64,000 nucleotides of DNA, taken from contig SAYS01000009.1 in NCBI GenBank assembly GCA_004015825.1, positions 62,001 to 126,000 of the forward strand, written 5' to 3'. Below the pieces are notes generated by a model, which worked only from the letters and a program-made list of their open reading frames with translations, did not search any database and was not told the DNA's origin. The position numbers and the translations under genes were made by a program. Of this stretch, positions 42,417-51,320 are shown piece after piece. The first letter of the stretch is position 1. Every line of letters begins with the position of its first letter. This stretch comes from Halovenus amylolytica (GTDB lineage: Archaea; Halobacteriota; Halobacteria; Halobacteriales; Haloarculaceae).

Positions 42417-42656
42417 ATGGAGACAGTTAGTGGTCCGGACGGCGAGACTCTCTATGTCGATCCAACTGCCGGCAAGCGTGGACAGAAAGGACCGTTTTTC
42501 GTGGTGTACACGGACGACGGGGCGACGAACCGCTGGGGATTTCTCTGTGGCAACTGCGATACCCTCGATAACGCCGTCGACTCGATGGGCCGGATCCAGT
42601 GTAACCACTGCAGCAACCGGACGAAAGCCGAGGAGTGGGACGCTGCCCACGAGTGA
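42417..42656 (+). CDS. DUF5816-like small zinc-finger protein
   Basis: A 79-residue protein with two CxxC pairs (CGNC about residue 44 and CNHC near 63), which should bind one zinc ion. The N-terminus contains YVDPTAGKRGQKGPFFVVY. Family function is unknown. The start at 42417 is preferred because the frame upstream overlaps a divergent gene. It is followed 46 bp later by ptsH. Confidence 0.72.
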   Translation: METVSGPDGETLYVDPTAGKRGQKGPFFVVYTDDGATNRWGFLCGNCDTLDNAVDSMGRIQCNHCSNRTKAEEWDAAHE

Positions 42657-42702
42657 TCGAGGGTACAGACAGTCTAAAGGGAACAGACGAACTATCTTTC
42701 GT

Positions 42703-42981
42703 ATGGAACGGATTGTGACAGTTGTGCCGGAAGATGGCTTACACGCTCGCCCAGCATCGGCCTTTGTCAGCACTGCCGGCGAGTTCGACGCCGCGATCAC
42801 GGTCGCACCTGCAGACGGTGATCGGGAGCCAGCCCGTGGGGACAGTATGCTCGCGGTCACGAGTCTCGGCGTTACAGGTGGTGAGGACGTCCGGATCACC
42901 GCCGAGGGGCCAGACGCCGAGGCGGCGCTGGATGCCCTCGAAGCACTGTTGCAAAAACCCGCCGACGAACTCGAAGACTAG
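42703..42981 (+). CDS. ptsH: HPr phosphocarrier protein of the PTS
   Basis: A 92-residue HPr. The phospho-accepting histidine is H14 in GLHARPASAFV, and the helix-2/regulatory-serine region reads RGDSMLAVTSLGV. It would carry phosphate from EI to DhaM and, in species with fructose PTS, to other EIIA proteins. Its end overlaps the end of dhaM on the opposite strand by 4 bp, so the gene is next to dhaKLM but converges with it. No EI (ptsI) gene is in the window. Confidence 0.93.
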   Translation: MERIVTVVPEDGLHARPASAFVSTAGEFDAAITVAPADGDREPARGDSMLAVTSLGVTGGEDVRITAEGPDAEAALDALEALLQKPADELED

Positions 42982-43364
42982 AGTTTGCGCAGCTCTCGTG
43001 CTTCCTCCGCGCGTTCGAGCACTTCCGACAGTGACGCGTCGGGCTGGGCAGCGCTCACCGCCGCGTTGAGTGTGCCTTCGAGGATCGGTGCGTCCGCGAT
43101 CGTCGCCTCGATCTCTCCTTCGACGGCCTCGACGGCGATCTCGGCGTTCATCACCGCGCTGCCCAGATCCGCGATGACGAGGACGCCCGATCCATCCGAT
43201 GCCTCGCGGATACCCTCCTCGATTGCCGGCGCGGTCGTCCCGATGCCACCGTCCGGATCACCACCGACCGGGAGGATCGTCGCGTCGCCACCCATCTCCT
43301 GGGCGACGTCACGGATCCCCTCGGCGGCCCTCTTGCTGTGTGAGACGACGACGATACTGACCAT
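42978..43364 (-). CDS. dhaM: Dihydroxyacetone kinase phosphotransfer subunit DhaM
   Basis: A 128-residue EIIA-mannose-like protein that takes phosphate from HPr and rephosphorylates ADP on DhaL. The phospho-histidine is H9 in VVVSHSKRAAEG, and the GVLVIADLGSAVMNAEIAVEAV segment is typical. It is the single-domain form without fused HPr or EI domains. Its ATG shares its A with the dhaL TAA stop (43364), so the two are translationally coupled. Confidence 0.93.
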   Translation of the reverse strand: MVSIVVVSHSKRAAEGIRDVAQEMGGDATILPVGGDPDGGIGTTAPAIEEGIREASDGSGVLVIADLGSAVMNAEIAVEAVEGEIEATIADAPILEGTLNAAVSAAQPDASLSEVLERAEEARELRKL

Positions 43365-44071
43365 TATGCATCCTCCGGCTCTTCGTCCGGAATGGTCGGC
43401 GAGCGTGCGTCGCGGTCGATCTCACCCTCCAGATGGTCGGCTGCGACGTCGAGGATCTCTTCGAGCATGAACAGCGTCGACGTCGCGCCGGGGTCCTGGT
43501 GACCCACGGAGCGCCAGCCCAGATAGGAGGCTCGCCCCTTGCTCGCGCGCAGGCCGACAGTGAAGTCGACACCACGCTCTGCGGCGTCGACGGCTTTCGA
43601 GAGAGCCGTCAGTGGTGGCAGCTCGTCCGATTCGATCGACTTCTTGTAGGTGTGGACTGCTGGCACGAGCGCGTCGACCATCGTCTTGTCGCCGACCCGG
43701 GCGTCGCCACGGTCCTGGAGTTTGTCCAGATACGCCTCCGCGAACGCGATCGAGGTCTCCGGTGTGATACCCTCCTCTAACTCCTGGCTCGCGCTCATGA
43801 TCGACCCGCCATACAGCGGCCCGGCGGCACCGCCGACCTCCGAGATCAGCGCCGTCCCGATATTCTTGACGACGGTCGCTGGCTCCTCGTCGTCCATCCC
43901 CTCGACCTGTTCGAGCGCTTCCTGGAACCCGCGGTGCATGTTCGCGCCGTGGTCTGCGTCGCCGATCGCCGAGTCGAGATCGGTGAGGTGTTTCTTTTCG
44001 GCTTCGATCCGGTCTGCGATCGCTTGTAGTACCGCCAGTACAACTTCGGTCTGCTCGTTGGATTCACTCAT
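43364..44071 (-). CDS. dhaL: Dihydroxyacetone kinase ADP-binding subunit DhaL
   Basis: A 235-residue all-helical subunit that holds ADP/ATP by two Mg ions. The metal-ligand aspartates are D33, D38 and D40 in DLDSAIGDADHGANMHRGF. The nucleotide-binding GGAAGPLYGGSIMSASQ and GRASYLGWRSVGHQDPGA loops are intact. It lies 62 bp after dhaK. The C-terminus carries an acidic tail of about 25 residues. The start at 44071 was chosen over a much longer open frame that runs into dhaK. Confidence 0.93.
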   Translation of the reverse strand: MSESNEQTEVVLAVLQAIADRIEAEKKHLTDLDSAIGDADHGANMHRGFQEALEQVEGMDDEEPATVVKNIGTALISEVGGAAGPLYGGSIMSASQELEEGITPETSIAFAEAYLDKLQDRGDARVGDKTMVDALVPAVHTYKKSIESDELPPLTALSKAVDAAERGVDFTVGLRASKGRASYLGWRSVGHQDPGATSTLFMLEEILDVAADHLEGEIDRDARSPTIPDEEPEDA

Positions 44072-44133
44072 ACGTATATTCCCGTCTGCATTCGGTTTGG
44101 TAGTTGTGCACAGGCACAAAAGTGCGTGCCTCG

Positions 44134-45132
44134 TTACTCCGTTACCGTCAGCCCTGGCGTGTCCGCCGGTGCAGCGAGTAACTCCTTGATCTCCTCGTCG
44201 ACGGCACAGATGGTAATCGAACAGCCCATCATATCCAGCGATGTCATGTAGTCGCCGACCCACTGGTCCCAGACCGTCAGGTCGTAATCGTCCATGAGCT
44301 GCTGGAGTCGGCGGTTGACGATGTACAGTTCAGACAGCGGTGTCCCGCCCATCCCGTTGACGATCGTCATCACTTCAGCCCCGTCGTCGAGGTCGAGATC
44401 GTCGAGGACGTTCTCGGTGAGTTCGTCCGTAATCTCGTCGGCTGGCATGTGATCGACGCGCTCGACCCCGGGCTCGCCGTGAATCCCGATCCCGAGTTCG
44501 ATCTCGTCCTCGCCGAGATCGAAAGTTGGCTCCCCTTTCTCCGGGGTGACACAGGAGGTGAGCGCGGTGCCCATCGTTCCGACGTTGTCGATGACCTTCT
44601 CGGCGACTCTCACGACCTCTGAAAGCTCTGCGCCCTCGGCTGCTTTCGCACCGGCAGCTTTGTGGACGAGGATCGTGCCACAGACCCCACGACGGCCGCT
44701 CGTGTACAGTGAGTCCTCGACAGCGACGTCGTCGTCGACGACGACTTGCTCGACCTCGACGCCGTCCATCTCCGCCATCTCGCCTGCTGTATCGAAGTTC
44801 ATCACGTCCCCCTCGTAGTTTTTCACGACGGCGAGGACGCCCTCGCCACTGTCACAGGCTTGGACCATCTCTTCGAGCTGGTCGGCCGTCGGCGAGGTGA
44901 AGATTTCGCCGGCTGCGGCGCCATCCAGCATGCCGTCGCCCACGAATCCCCCGTGTGTCGGTTCGTGACCGCTTCCACCTCCCGATACGATTCCGACTTT
45001 CCCCTCGACCGGTGCATCGTGGCGGACGACGACCTCCTGCCCGTCGAGTCGTCGGAGCCCGTCGTGGGCGGCGACCATTCCATCGAGCATCTCGTCGACC
45101 ACGGCATCCGGTTCGTTGATGAGTTTCTTCAT
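44134..45132 (-). CDS. dhaK: Dihydroxyacetone kinase substrate-binding subunit DhaK
   Basis: A 332-residue subunit that binds dihydroxyacetone covalently through H218 (GIGIHGEPGVERV) and passes it phosphate from DhaL. Other conserved parts are VSGGGSGHEPTHGGFVGDGMLDGAAAG and VVKNYEGDVMNFDTAGEMA. It heads a dhaKLM operon on the minus strand. Glycerol is an abundant haloarchaeal carbon source, and DHA reaches cells from it and from algae; the operon would channel it to DHAP. Confidence 0.95.
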   Translation of the reverse strand: MKKLINEPDAVVDEMLDGMVAAHDGLRRLDGQEVVVRHDAPVEGKVGIVSGGGSGHEPTHGGFVGDGMLDGAAAGEIFTSPTADQLEEMVQACDSGEGVLAVVKNYEGDVMNFDTAGEMAEMDGVEVEQVVVDDDVAVEDSLYTSGRRGVCGTILVHKAAGAKAAEGAELSEVVRVAEKVIDNVGTMGTALTSCVTPEKGEPTFDLGEDEIELGIGIHGEPGVERVDHMPADEITDELTENVLDDLDLDDGAEVMTIVNGMGGTPLSELYIVNRRLQQLMDDYDLTVWDQWVGDYMTSLDMMGCSITICAVDEEIKELLAAPADTPGLTVTE

Positions 45133-45138
45133 GCTACA

Positions 45139-45166
45139 CGCTACCATTGTAGCGCAGCGAGTATAA
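45139..45166 (-). promoter_or_regulatory. Palindrome and TATA-like box in front of dhaK
   Basis: CGCTAC-CATT-GTAGCG (45139-45154) is a perfect 6-bp palindrome with a 4-base spacer, just upstream of the dhaK ATG (45132). Next to it, on the minus strand, is a TATA-like TTATAC (about 45161-45166), about 30 bp before the start codon. The palindrome thus sits between the box and the expected transcription start and is a candidate repressor operator. Confidence 0.45.
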
Positions 45167-45349
45167 TCTTTTACAATCTTAAATAGTGGCTGATATTTCA
45201 TACAACTGCTAAGGAAGCAGAATCAAGCACGTATACCGTTATATGACCGGATCTGAGAAGTCAACTGGCTAATTTCATACGATTATTGATGTATCCTGTA
45301 GCTAACAGGTAGATACGTTTAAGATGATGCGGTCTGAAAAGAAAGAAGA

Positions 45350-45652
45350 ATGAGTACTGTTAGCACAGCACTCGAACGTGAGGCAGAATCGATCTTTACC
45401 GATCTGGGGTACACGGTGAGCCCGGAGGCGGGGGAGATACGGGCAGAACGCAAGTGGCGGGTCGTGCAGGTGACACCGACCGAAGAGCCAGACGAGATCC
45501 CCTCGTCGGGATCGATGCGGTGTTTCGTCACCTTCGCGGAGTCGGTCACACAGTTCGAGCGGAAGCTGAGTCGGGAAAACCCCGACTACGAGTGGGCGAT
45601 CATCGGGGTTACGAACGACGACGACTACGTCGTGCGCCGTCGGTCGTCCTGA
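45350..45652 (+). CDS. DUF7116-like small conserved protein
   Basis: A 100-residue soluble protein (AESIFTDLGYTVSPEAGEIRAERKWRVVQVT, then MRCFVTFAESVTQFERKLSRENPDYEWAIIGV). It looks like the haloarchaeal DUF7116 family as I remember it; no role is known. It is divergent from dhaK. The 217-bp spacer between them is AT-rich and carries the dhaK promoter and one for this gene (TAGATACGTTTAAGATG before 45350). Confidence 0.72.
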   Translation: MSTVSTALEREAESIFTDLGYTVSPEAGEIRAERKWRVVQVTPTEEPDEIPSSGSMRCFVTFAESVTQFERKLSRENPDYEWAIIGVTNDDDYVVRRRSS

Positions 45653-45725
45653 TCGGGGGACTGTTCGGTAACTGCTTTTCGTCGAGGCAATCCAGTTATA
45701 TTCTCGCAGTCCGCATTCGAACCCA

Positions 45726-46406
45726 ATGCTGGCCGAGACTCTCGTGACCTTCGGTGCCGGCATCGCCTTCGGCCTGGCGCTGGCTGCACCCCCGGGACCG
45801 ATGAACGCGATCATCGCCCAGGAGAGTGTCGTCAGGGGGCGACTGGCAGGGTTCAGGGCCGGACTGGGCGCGATGGCCGCCGATTTCGTGTTCTTCCTGC
45901 TCGCAGTTGCCGGGATGGTCACCGTCGTGGCGAATCGCCCCACCCTCCGTGCTGTCATGGTGACTGTTGGCGGCGTTCTCATGCTGTATTTCGCAGTCGG
46001 TGCGGTCCAGAGCGCCGACCAGACACTTACTGGTGGTGAACTCGACGCGACCGCGCGCAGTTTCTCGAAAACGTTCGTCCTCGCGTTGACCAACCCGTAC
46101 CAGATCCTGTTCTGGCTGACTGTTGGGATCGGACTACTCGAACCGGGCCGGATCGACGTACTGGGCTATACCCCCTACGTGGGTGATGCACTCACAGGTG
46201 TCCTGATCGTCGAGACGGGTAGTCCAGTCCTACTCGCGGGACTGTTCGCGGGGATCGTTCTCTGGATCACCGCGTTCCCGACAGTGCTCGTGGCAGGCAG
46301 AGAACGTGTCGATACGCTCGCACCGGCCGTCGCGGTCCTCAGTGCGATTGTCCTCGCTGCATTCGGTGTCCTGTTTCTCTCCGACGGACTGAGAAGCCTA
46401 CTCTGA
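45726..46406 (+). CDS. LysE-family exporter
   Basis: A 226-residue membrane protein with about six predicted helices. The LysE/RhtB signature is present near the start (GIAFGLALAAPPGPMNAIIAQESVVRGRLAGFRAGLGAMAADFVFFLL), with the PPGP turn. It probably exports amino acids or similar compounds. Its last 9 bases overlap the end of the opposing HD-domain gene. Confidence 0.85.
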   Translation: MLAETLVTFGAGIAFGLALAAPPGPMNAIIAQESVVRGRLAGFRAGLGAMAADFVFFLLAVAGMVTVVANRPTLRAVMVTVGGVLMLYFAVGAVQSADQTLTGGELDATARSFSKTFVLALTNPYQILFWLTVGIGLLEPGRIDVLGYTPYVGDALTGVLIVETGSPVLLAGLFAGIVLWITAFPTVLVAGRERVDTLAPAVAVLSAIVLAAFGVLFLSDGLRSLL

Positions 46407-47078
46407 CGTATCGATCCCTGCGATCTCCATCTCGAGCCACTCCTTGAACCACCGGACGCGTTTGAGCCTGCGGTCGGCGATATCTTTGGCCGTCTGACTC
46501 CGGACACGCTTTTTCGCCTCGATTCCCCGTTCGAGGACGCGTTCGACCATCTCGGCGCTGTCCATGTGCGTGCGGGATTCGTACCCCATCCGGAGCAGCA
46601 TGAGCGCAGCGCCGTTCGCACCGATCTTGTCGAGGATGTCGGCCTCGATGAGACAGCGTGCCTCCAGTGGCAGGTCGGTTATCTCTCTCTGGTAGGAGTG
46701 GTCCTCGATCGCCGAACAGACCTGTTCGACGAAGGAACTGGGGTAATCGGTCTGGATCTCCAGATACTCCCGTGCGATACGAGCACCCTCTTCGGCGTGG
46801 ATGTCCTGGTCGACTTCGAGTTTGGCGATATCGTGAAACAGTGCCGCAACCCGTGTGACGTCGGTGTTGGCACCTTCCTGACTCGCGATCTTTCCGGACA
46901 GTTTGATCACGTTGCGGATGTGGTTGAACCGGTAGTCCGCGGAATGCCACGGATACCACCGCATACGCCCACCTTTATCCTCTGACTGGACGCTCGCTTC
47001 GAGGTAGTCGTGGACGAACCGTTCCATCGCCGCAAACTCATCCTCCGAGACGGGTGACTCGCGTATCTCAACACCCAC
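46398..47078 (-). CDS. HD-domain metal-dependent phosphohydrolase
   Basis: A 226-residue soluble protein with the HD metal motif: first histidine in FNHIRNVIKLSG, then AALFHDIAKLEVD (HD pair near residue 81), a later H in EDHSYQRE and a D in EADILDKIGANGA. HD proteins of this kind hydrolyse nucleotides or (p)ppGpp-like molecules; the substrate here is unknown. The start is GTG at 47078, the only possible one in this frame; GAATATTAC about 31 bp upstream is a TATA-like box. Confidence 0.85.
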   Translation of the reverse strand: MGVEIRESPVSEDEFAAMERFVHDYLEASVQSEDKGGRMRWYPWHSADYRFNHIRNVIKLSGKIASQEGANTDVTRVAALFHDIAKLEVDQDIHAEEGARIAREYLEIQTDYPSSFVEQVCSAIEDHSYQREITDLPLEARCLIEADILDKIGANGAALMLLRMGYESRTHMDSAEMVERVLERGIEAKKRVRSQTAKDIADRRLKRVRWFKEWLEMEIAGIDTSE

Positions 47079-47242
47079 GGCACCACCCCCATTGATCTAC
47101 AGCACGTGTAATATTCATCTTACATAATAGATGGACTGATTGGCTCTTTAGCGTTACGACACATTTTCGAAGGGATTGCGGTTCAGTAGTCGCCGGCGCA
47201 ACGACTGTCCGGTTTTCGCTGGATTCGGTCAGCAGAAAACTC

Positions 47243-47353
47243 ATACTGGTTGGTACGACTCTGTCCCACGCTGTCGAAACAGAATATACGTACCACGCCG
47301 TGAGATACCGAGACCCGTGTCGTGGGTGCGAAACTAACGGCAAAAACCACTAT
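47243..47353. mobile_element. MITE-like element, copy 4 (111 bp, diverged)
   Basis: Left end ATACTGGTTGGTACGACTC compares with ATAGTGGTTGTTGCGAGTC in copy 2; the right end (CGGCAAAAACCACTAT) is the matching inverted end. The central CACGCCGTG is shared with copies 1 and 3. The ends pair less perfectly than in the other copies, so it is probably older. It sits in the 546-bp gap between the HD and sensor-kinase genes. Confidence 0.65.
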
Positions 47354-47380
47354 CAGCCGGGCTCACACATAGCCCGGCTG
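47354..47380. repeat. 10-bp perfect hairpin next to MITE copy 4
   Basis: CAGCCGGGCT and AGCCCGGCTG flank a 7-base loop (CACACAT). It is fully GC-rich and starts on the base after MITE copy 4. It may be a transcript terminator, a REP-like unit or a separate insertion. Confidence 0.55.
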
Positions 47381-47624
47381 AACTCACAGAGACTGGTCAG
47401 GTGGATGCTGGTCTGACAGGCGTTCGCGCGACCCGATACGGTCGTGACCGAGTATTGTCGTCGCAGTTGTCCTATAGTTTTCTTCTTCGACAGTTTCGAT
47501 TCGAACATACAGGTTTAAAGCTGTTTCCCTGAACGTATGTACTATTATTCTATGATCTGATATACACTCTAGGAATTTAAGGAGTGGTTGTCAGCTGGCC
47601 AGTCAGATTGCCTGTCGGGTAGGC
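47381..47624. other. 244-bp stretch without a recognisable gene
   Basis: I see no supported ORF, RNA gene or repeat here. There are TATA-like runs (GGTTTAAAG near 47514 and GATATACAC near 47561) and an AT-rich second half. Its right edge is the 3' end of the sensor kinase gene. Confidence 0.4.
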
Positions 47625-49988
47625 TCACGTTGGTCCGGCACGGGCGAGTCGGATCTCGACGACGGTTCCGGGACAGTTCTCGTCTCTGACTGTGACTGAT
47701 CCGCCCGAGCGGTGAACGATCCAGTAGACGAGCCAGAGCCCCAGTCCACTCCCGTGGTACAGATCGTCGATTGTGCGCCCTGTTTCGAGGACGTCCTTGT
47801 CCATCTGTGGGATACCGGGACCGCCGTCGATGACACGGATGACAACCTGGCTGTCGTCGGACTCGATCTGTAGCTCGACGGATGGCTGGGGCGCACTGTT
47901 GTGGACGATACTGTTCTCGATCACTTCCTCGATCGCCTGGCGGAAGTACACCGTCGTGTTCGCGTAGAGTTCGTCTGGTGCACCGACCGAGATCTGGATC
48001 CCGTACTCGTCTGCGAGCGAACTGGCCGCCTCCCTGACCAGCGGGACGATATCGACAGACTGAACGGTCGGGTCGCCGCCGAGAACCTCGGTAATACTCC
48101 GTGATTTTTCGCTCGTCGTCAACAGACCGTTCGCGTGTTCCAGGATCTCGTCTGCAGAGTCTTCGATTATCCCGGCAGCGTTCGATCTGATCTGTTCGGC
48201 CTGTAGCCCGATGACCGTCAGATCGTTCCGCAGGTTGTGTCGGAGAATACGGTCGACGACGCGGAGCTGGTGGGCCCGTTCCTCGCGCTCTGTTACGTCA
48301 CGCAGAACAGCGACCATCCCGGTTGTTTCCCCTGCCTCGTCCAGCGGATAGTATCGCACGTCCAGGGTCCGTTCCCCACGTGTCGGATGCATCCGTGTCG
48401 ACTGGAACTTCACGATCGCCCCCGAAAGGGCGCGTTCGAGGTAGGATCGTATCCTCTCGGACTCCGAGCCGTCGAGGACGTCACTGACCGTCTGGCCGGT
48501 GAGTTCCTCCTCTTCGAACCCGTGGTAGCTCCGGTACTGTGGGTTCGCGAACTGGTACTGTTCGTCGGTGTCGACCACGCAGATCAGATCCGTCGCTTCC
48601 TGAATCGCTCGCTTGTACTGGGTCAGTTCTGTTTCGCGTTCTTTCAGCCCAGTCACGTCCCGCCAGATGCTGATCGTCCCGGCAAGCTCGCCAGTATCGT
48701 CGTAGTAGGGGTTCTGGCGGACGCTGAACACTGGCTGGCTCTCCGTCCGCTCGAACGTCGGTTCGATCTCGTACTGGATCGGGTGGCCCTCGTCCAGCGT
48801 TTTACGCCGTCGCTCGTCGAGTTCTGTCGCTGTCTCGTCGTCGACGACCGTCGAGATCGGTTTCCCGAGTAGTTCGTCCTCGCTGTCCTCCGCAAACAGC
48901 GAGATTGCCTCGTTCAGAAGTACGAACCGCCCGTCGGTATCCTGCAGAAATATCGGCTCTTCCAGCCGCTCGACGACCTCCCTGTACTGTTTGAGTTCGC
49001 GCTCGTGGCGAGCCAGTTCCGTACTGACCTGGTTGAATCGTGTGCCGATTTTCGACCACTCTTCGGTCCCACCGACGTCGATTTCGGTCCCGTACTCGCG
49101 GTTCGATAGCCTGTCGAAGCCATCGAGAACTCGTTCTGTCTGCCGGATACTCGACTGATAGAACCAGAGGGCGAACCCGAGCAGTGTTCCGATGACGAGG
49201 ACAACGGCCCCGATCTGCAGCATGGTAACTGTCTGTGCCTGGCCGCCGACTGCCGATTCAGGCCGGGCGACGGTCACCGTCCAGCCTGTCGTCGTTTTTT
49301 CGGCACTGGCAGTGATCAACGACGTTCCGTCCCAGTTGCCTTCCTCGTAGAGTATCTCGTTGGCTCCCGACACTCTGACAGCCAGATCACTGTCGGCCTC
49401 CGGATCGATCGACTCGAAAAACGAGCCGTCTTGCAGGTGCAGCGCTGCGTTCAGTGTCCCGACGACTGTCCCGTCTCGCTCGATCGGGACGCTGACTGTC
49501 ACGATAAAATTCCCAGTCTCGGCCTCGACTGGTTCGCTCACGTGCGGTTCTCCAGCAATCGCCTGCTGGAAATACGTTCGATCGCTGAAGTTCGTTCCGA
49601 GCAACTGGATCCGGTTTGCGTCGGTGAGACCGTCTGATTCGATGGCGACCATCCGGCCATCGGCGTCGATGATCGAGACCCCCTGGTACTCTGTCGAATC
49701 GATAAACCGTTGTAACGTTTGCCGTTGATCGGCGTCGGAGTCAGTGGCTGATGGCTCGGGAAGCCCCTCGGAAACCACTGGATCAGTCCCGAGCAACTCG
49801 ACAGTCTGGATGCGTTCGGACAACAGGGCGTCGAGCTGTGTGGCAGTCGCTTCTGCCGTCGCCTCCAGTGACTCCATCTCGTTTTCGGAGACGGCCGACC
49901 CGTAGAGCTGGAACCCGGAGACGACGGCGACGAGGAGGACGACGGTAACGAGGAGCAACACTACCGCAAAGAGGTTCCGTAGCTTCAC
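47625..49988 (-). CDS. Membrane sensor histidine kinase with Cache, HAMP and two PAS domains
   Basis: A 787-residue sensor. The order is: membrane helix 7-29, extracytoplasmic double-Cache ligand domain about 35-250 (ATQLDALLSERIQTVELLGTDP; GTNFSDRTYFQQAI; GNFIVTVSVPI), helix 255-277, HAMP about 280-335, PAS 1 about 338-450, PAS 2 about 455-570, DHp helix with H584 (RILRHNLRNDLTVIG) and a HATPase domain with N box EEVIENSIVHN and G boxes RVIDGGPGIPQMD and GSGLGLWLVYWIV. All catalytic residues are present. No response regulator is adjacent. The ligand is unknown; double-Cache domains bind small metabolites. Confidence 0.92.
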   Translation of the reverse strand: MKLRNLFAVVLLLVTVVLLVAVVSGFQLYGSAVSENEMESLEATAEATATQLDALLSERIQTVELLGTDPVVSEGLPEPSATDSDADQRQTLQRFIDSTEYQGVSIIDADGRMVAIESDGLTDANRIQLLGTNFSDRTYFQQAIAGEPHVSEPVEAETGNFIVTVSVPIERDGTVVGTLNAALHLQDGSFFESIDPEADSDLAVRVSGANEILYEEGNWDGTSLITASAEKTTTGWTVTVARPESAVGGQAQTVTMLQIGAVVLVIGTLLGFALWFYQSSIRQTERVLDGFDRLSNREYGTEIDVGGTEEWSKIGTRFNQVSTELARHERELKQYREVVERLEEPIFLQDTDGRFVLLNEAISLFAEDSEDELLGKPISTVVDDETATELDERRRKTLDEGHPIQYEIEPTFERTESQPVFSVRQNPYYDDTGELAGTISIWRDVTGLKERETELTQYKRAIQEATDLICVVDTDEQYQFANPQYRSYHGFEEEELTGQTVSDVLDGSESERIRSYLERALSGAIVKFQSTRMHPTRGERTLDVRYYPLDEAGETTGMVAVLRDVTEREERAHQLRVVDRILRHNLRNDLTVIGLQAEQIRSNAAGIIEDSADEILEHANGLLTTSEKSRSITEVLGGDPTVQSVDIVPLVREAASSLADEYGIQISVGAPDELYANTTVYFRQAIEEVIENSIVHNSAPQPSVELQIESDDSQVVIRVIDGGPGIPQMDKDVLETGRTIDDLYHGSGLGLWLVYWIVHRSGGSVTVRDENCPGTVVEIRLARAGPT

Positions 49989-50220
49989 GAACGGTCACCG
50001 CTGGGAGGGTGCGTCTGGCTGTAGATCTCTCTTCGCGCTCCCAGGGCATCCGCCACACGACGACTCGTCACACAGCCGTCCACACGTTTCATTTTGAAGG
50101 GGGATATATATTTCCGACTTTCTGCAGATGTTTTATGCAAACCAGATCGTATAGTGTTCACGGCCGCCTTCGTGGAGCGAAGCACAAACGCTTTTGATCT
50201 GGCCCACCCAGAGATTGGGT

Positions 50221-50415
50221 ATGAAAGAGGAACTGATGGAGATTCTCTGCTGTCCACTCGACAAACACGAACTCGAACTCGAAATCGACGCGCAAGACGA
50301 CGACGAGATTCTCGCTGGGACGCTCACCTGTACGGAGTGCAGCGAACAGTATCCGATCGAGGACGGTATTCCGAATCTTCTGCCGCCGGATATGCGCGAG
50401 GAGTCCCCGGCCTGA
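50221..50415 (+). CDS. Trm112-like zinc protein
   Basis: A 64-residue protein of the Trm112 family, which activates methyltransferases acting on tRNA, rRNA and release factors. MKEELMEILCCPLDKHELEL and GTLTCTECSEQYPIEDGIPNLLPPDMR give the zinc-ribbon cysteines (C10 and the CTEC pair) and the usual hydrophobic helix end. The start at 50221 was chosen since the residues upstream do not belong to the family. Confidence 0.85.
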   Translation: MKEELMEILCCPLDKHELELEIDAQDDDEILAGTLTCTECSEQYPIEDGIPNLLPPDMREESPA

Positions 50416-50488
50416 GCATCCCCTGTCCCGGAGCGTCGGTTCTCGTGGGGCATCAACATTTTTCTACTCGCCGGGTGGAGAGACAGAT

Positions 50489-51055
50489 GTGCCACAGTCG
50501 TTGCCCGTTCACATAAGCCGGGACCAGCTCCACAGCCTCGAAGTACCAGCCTCCTTCGAGGCGGACGGATCGTTCGATATCCGGCTGATCAACCACGCGG
50601 AGTCCCTGCACGTCCATCTCCACCTCGACGATCCACTCTCCGAGATTGCTACCCTCGATGCGGGCAACCACTACGTCGAGGGGGAGACAGAACGCCGGGT
50701 CCGCGTCGAGGTCGACACCGACGCGCTCGGTGAACAGCCCCACTTCGGAAAGCTCAAAGTCGCTACCGCCTACGGCGCGGAGACGCGGTGGATCGACGTC
50801 GAACTCACCGAGCCGGATCCGACTCCCGACTCGATCGAGATCGACGAATCGCTCGCGAATCCACAACCGAAAGATTCCACTCGGGAGCCGCTCCTCGATA
50901 CCCAACAGCTCCCGGTTCTCGTACTGGGGGTCGTCGCGCTCCTGATCGCCGTGCTTTCGGCGATCCTGTTCCAGCAGACGGTCGTTACTGCCGGTGCACT
51001 GATCGTCTTTGCCGGTGTCGTCACGGCGTTGCTCCTTCTCTCGAACACTGGCTGA
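50489..51055 (+). CDS. DUF7524-like membrane-anchored protein
   Basis: A 188-residue protein. Residues 1-110 form a beta-rich soluble domain (DIRLINHAESLHVHLHLDDPLSEIATLDAGNHYVEG; FGKLKVATAYGAETRWIDVELTEPDP). An acidic linker follows, then two membrane helices (about 139-162 and 165-185). I recall this as the haloarchaeal DUF7524 family, function unknown. It starts with GTG at 50489; no ATG gives the conserved N-terminus. It follows the Trm112 gene by 73 bp. Confidence 0.72.
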   Translation: MPQSLPVHISRDQLHSLEVPASFEADGSFDIRLINHAESLHVHLHLDDPLSEIATLDAGNHYVEGETERRVRVEVDTDALGEQPHFGKLKVATAYGAETRWIDVELTEPDPTPDSIEIDESLANPQPKDSTREPLLDTQQLPVLVLGVVALLIAVLSAILFQQTVVTAGALIVFAGVVTALLLLSNTG

Positions 51056-51114
51056 TACTCCGATCTGATCCGGATCGCTTTGAACTGCCTGTTACCGTGA
51101 CCGGCCGCCCAGGA

Positions 51115-51320
51115 TCGATAATGATTTATAATTATATATGTCGAACTTCCGAGTAGTACGGATATAGCCCGTGAGCCCGCTAAATTTTCCGAAACACGAT
51201 TAAATACCACATTTAAGACGATAAACAAAACTGCCGAATATCGTCTCGTCGGCGGTTCTGCGGGACGGAAAAAATACGATACCGGTATATTTAAATATCT
51301 TTCGGACAAATCGCTATTTA
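51115..51320 (+). promoter_or_regulatory. AT-rich multi-TATA region before the TFB gene
   Basis: The 319 bp before the TFB gene hold no ORF. They contain several TATA-like boxes: TTTATAATTATATA (about 51124), GATTAAATACC (about 51206) and the strongest, TATATTTAAATATC (51286-51299). With the last box the leader would be about 50 bases. Several promoters for a general transcription factor gene would be in line with autoregulation. Confidence 0.5.
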
